DNA of 64,000 nucleotides from contig NZ_CP028136.1 in assembly GCF_003024155.1 (NCBI RefSeq), positions 4,154,001 to 4,218,000 of the forward strand. Direction: 5' to 3'. Numbering within the stretch: the first letter of the stretch is position 1; the number at the start of each line of letters is the position of its first letter. The DNA is from Christiangramia fulva (GTDB lineage Bacteria > Bacteroidota > Bacteroidia > Flavobacteriales > Flavobacteriaceae). The position numbers and the translations under genes were made by a program. Under the pieces are notes generated by a model. It was not told where the DNA came from. It saw only the letters and a list, made by a program, of their open reading frames with translations, and searched no databases. Below are positions 63,237 to 64,000 of this stretch, piece after piece.

Positions 63237-64000
63237 TGCCCATGTGCATTTAAACACCCCTACTCTTGAAAAACTCAAGATGGCCAAAGATTTAGATGCC
63301 TATTTCGTATCTATCAATACCGAAATCCCATTCTTTATTAGCCTAAAGGAGCAAGAGAAAACGATTCATAAACTAAATGAATTTGATAAACGAATCGCTT
63401 TTATTACCAGTTTTGAAACCAAGAATATTAATGAGGATAATTGGAGCGATAGAGCCATACAGCAGATAAAAACAGGTTTGGATCATGGGGCTAGAGCCGT
63501 AAAAATATGGAAAAATATAGGAATGGATGCCAGCCTGAAAGACCGTGAAGGTAATTTTATTATGGTGGATCATCCCAAATTAATGCCTATTTACCAATAC
63601 TTAAGTGATAATGATATTTTACTTATAGGACACCAGGGTGAACCTAGAAATTGTTGGCTTCCCCTGGAAAAAATGACAGTAGACTCCGACCGTAATTACT
63701 TTTCAGAGCATCCAGAATATCACATGTATAAGAATCCCGAATACCCTTCCTATGAGGAACAAATGAAGGCCCGTGATAATGTGCTGGAAAAATTTCCGAA
63801 AATGAAATATGTGGGACTCCACTTATTTAGTATGGAATATGATATCGAGGAGGTTGCCAAAAGACTAGATAAATACCCGAACACAAAAACGGATCTTGCA
63901 GAGCGGATATGTCACATTCAACTCCAGGCAAAAAACGATCCTGAAAAAGTTCGTGACTTTTTCATTAAATATCAGGACCGAATAATCTATGGAACAGACG
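63208..64000 (+). CDS. Amidohydrolase-family protein (partial, 3' end outside window)
   Basis: 264 residues are visible. It starts with ATG 63208 (or 63217) inside the aldolase gene. HxH metal motif in MLRPFIDAHVHLNTPTLEKL, then ARAVKIWKNIGMDASLKDR, the barrel His in ILLIGHQGEPRNCWLP, VGLHLFSMEYDIEEVAKRLD and the final Asp of RIIYGTD at the very edge. This is the amidohydrolase_2 (TIM-barrel) superfamily, not the NagA deacetylase pattern. Its place at the end of the operon suggests a lactonase- or deacetylase-like step in the same pathway, but the substrate is unknown. Confidence 0.8.
   Translation, partial: MRIMLRPFIDAHVHLNTPTLEKLKMAKDLDAYFVSINTEIPFFISLKEQEKTIHKLNEFDKRIAFITSFETKNINEDNWSDRAIQQIKTGLDHGARAVKIWKNIGMDASLKDREGNFIMVDHPKLMPIYQYLSDNDILLIGHQGEPRNCWLPLEKMTVDSDRNYFSEHPEYHMYKNPEYPSYEEQMKARDNVLEKFPKMKYVGLHLFSMEYDIEEVAKRLDKYPNTKTDLAERICHIQLQAKNDPEKVRDFFIKYQDRIIYGTD

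Noticed and set aside
63208-64000. N-acetylglucosamine/galactosamine-6-phosphate deacetylase (NagA/AgaA)
   Set aside because: The start IDAHVHLNTP and the later motifs fit amidohydrolase_2 rather than the NagA pattern.

Overview
The window reads as chromosome of a member of the Bacteroidota, most likely a Flavobacteriaceae (marine Gramella/Salegentibacter-like; the genus is inference). Support: AT-rich DNA, SusC/SusD and TonB-type proteins, many lipoproteins with short lipoboxes, a two-gene TPR-histidine kinase/response regulator of the Bacteroidota kind, and promoters fitting the -33 TTTG / -7 TAnnTTTG pattern. No rRNA or complete tRNA gene was found.

Layout. (1) 1-6440, minus strand: a tight four-gene operon encoding a vWA-like lipoprotein, a three-helix membrane protein, a divergent tubulin/FtsZ-like GTPase and a >1088-residue protein with a C-terminal actin/Hsp70-type ATPase domain (cut by the window edge). 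(2) 6.7-13 kb: small membrane and lipoproteins, a TPR histidine kinase with its response regulator, and a DUF481 barrel, separated by unusual compound simple repeats. (3) 13-26.4 kb: ordinary accessory and housekeeping genes (GH20, GH3, KirBac-type channel, PanE-like reductase, fatty-acid desaturase, a broken SRPBCC gene, DUF4256, a TPR-LuxR regulator and a secreted amidohydrolase). (4) 26.7-40.1 kb: an integron-like cassette array without an integrase, bracketed by two paralogous small membrane-protein genes that each carry a near-identical FNR/CRP-type operator. (5) 40.3-47.6 kb: Crp-family regulator, NtrC-type two-component pair, cREC protein, glutamate dehydrogenase and a Rnk/GreA-like protein. 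(6) 47.6-64 kb: a polysaccharide-utilisation locus (GH2 beta-galactosidase, DUF3472 lipoprotein, SusD, SusC, a frameshifted sodium symporter) facing an AgaS / PfkB / PfkB / class II aldolase / amidohydrolase operon that suggests catabolism of galactosamine or N-acetylgalactosamine through tagatose phosphates.

The most striking part is the cassette array. Ten sites of about 135 bp have attC architecture (…AAC, spacer, imperfect L'' arm, variable centre, L' arm, spacer, CCGTT…). At every cassette the sequence just after the upstream GTT is the reverse complement of the sequence just before the AAC of that cassette's own downstream site, which is the signature of cassettes excised and inserted by site-specific recombination. 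Cargo is all on the plus strand: lipoproteins, an RDD membrane protein, a PLD-family protein, a complete four-gene mercury-type operon in a single cassette, a MazEF pair, a conserved hypothetical, an ORF-less cassette and secreted/membrane proteins. One site is split by an IS110-family element whose upstream non-coding region has two hairpin loops carrying guide-like segments that match the element's own ends and the attC insertion point, i.e. a predicted bridge RNA. An IS3-family element truncates the last cassette.

The second notable system is the operon at 1-6440, which puts a tubulin-superfamily and an actin-superfamily nucleotidase together with a surface-anchored vWA-like protein and a membrane protein. 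All function calls rest on reading motifs in the sequence; no database search was run.
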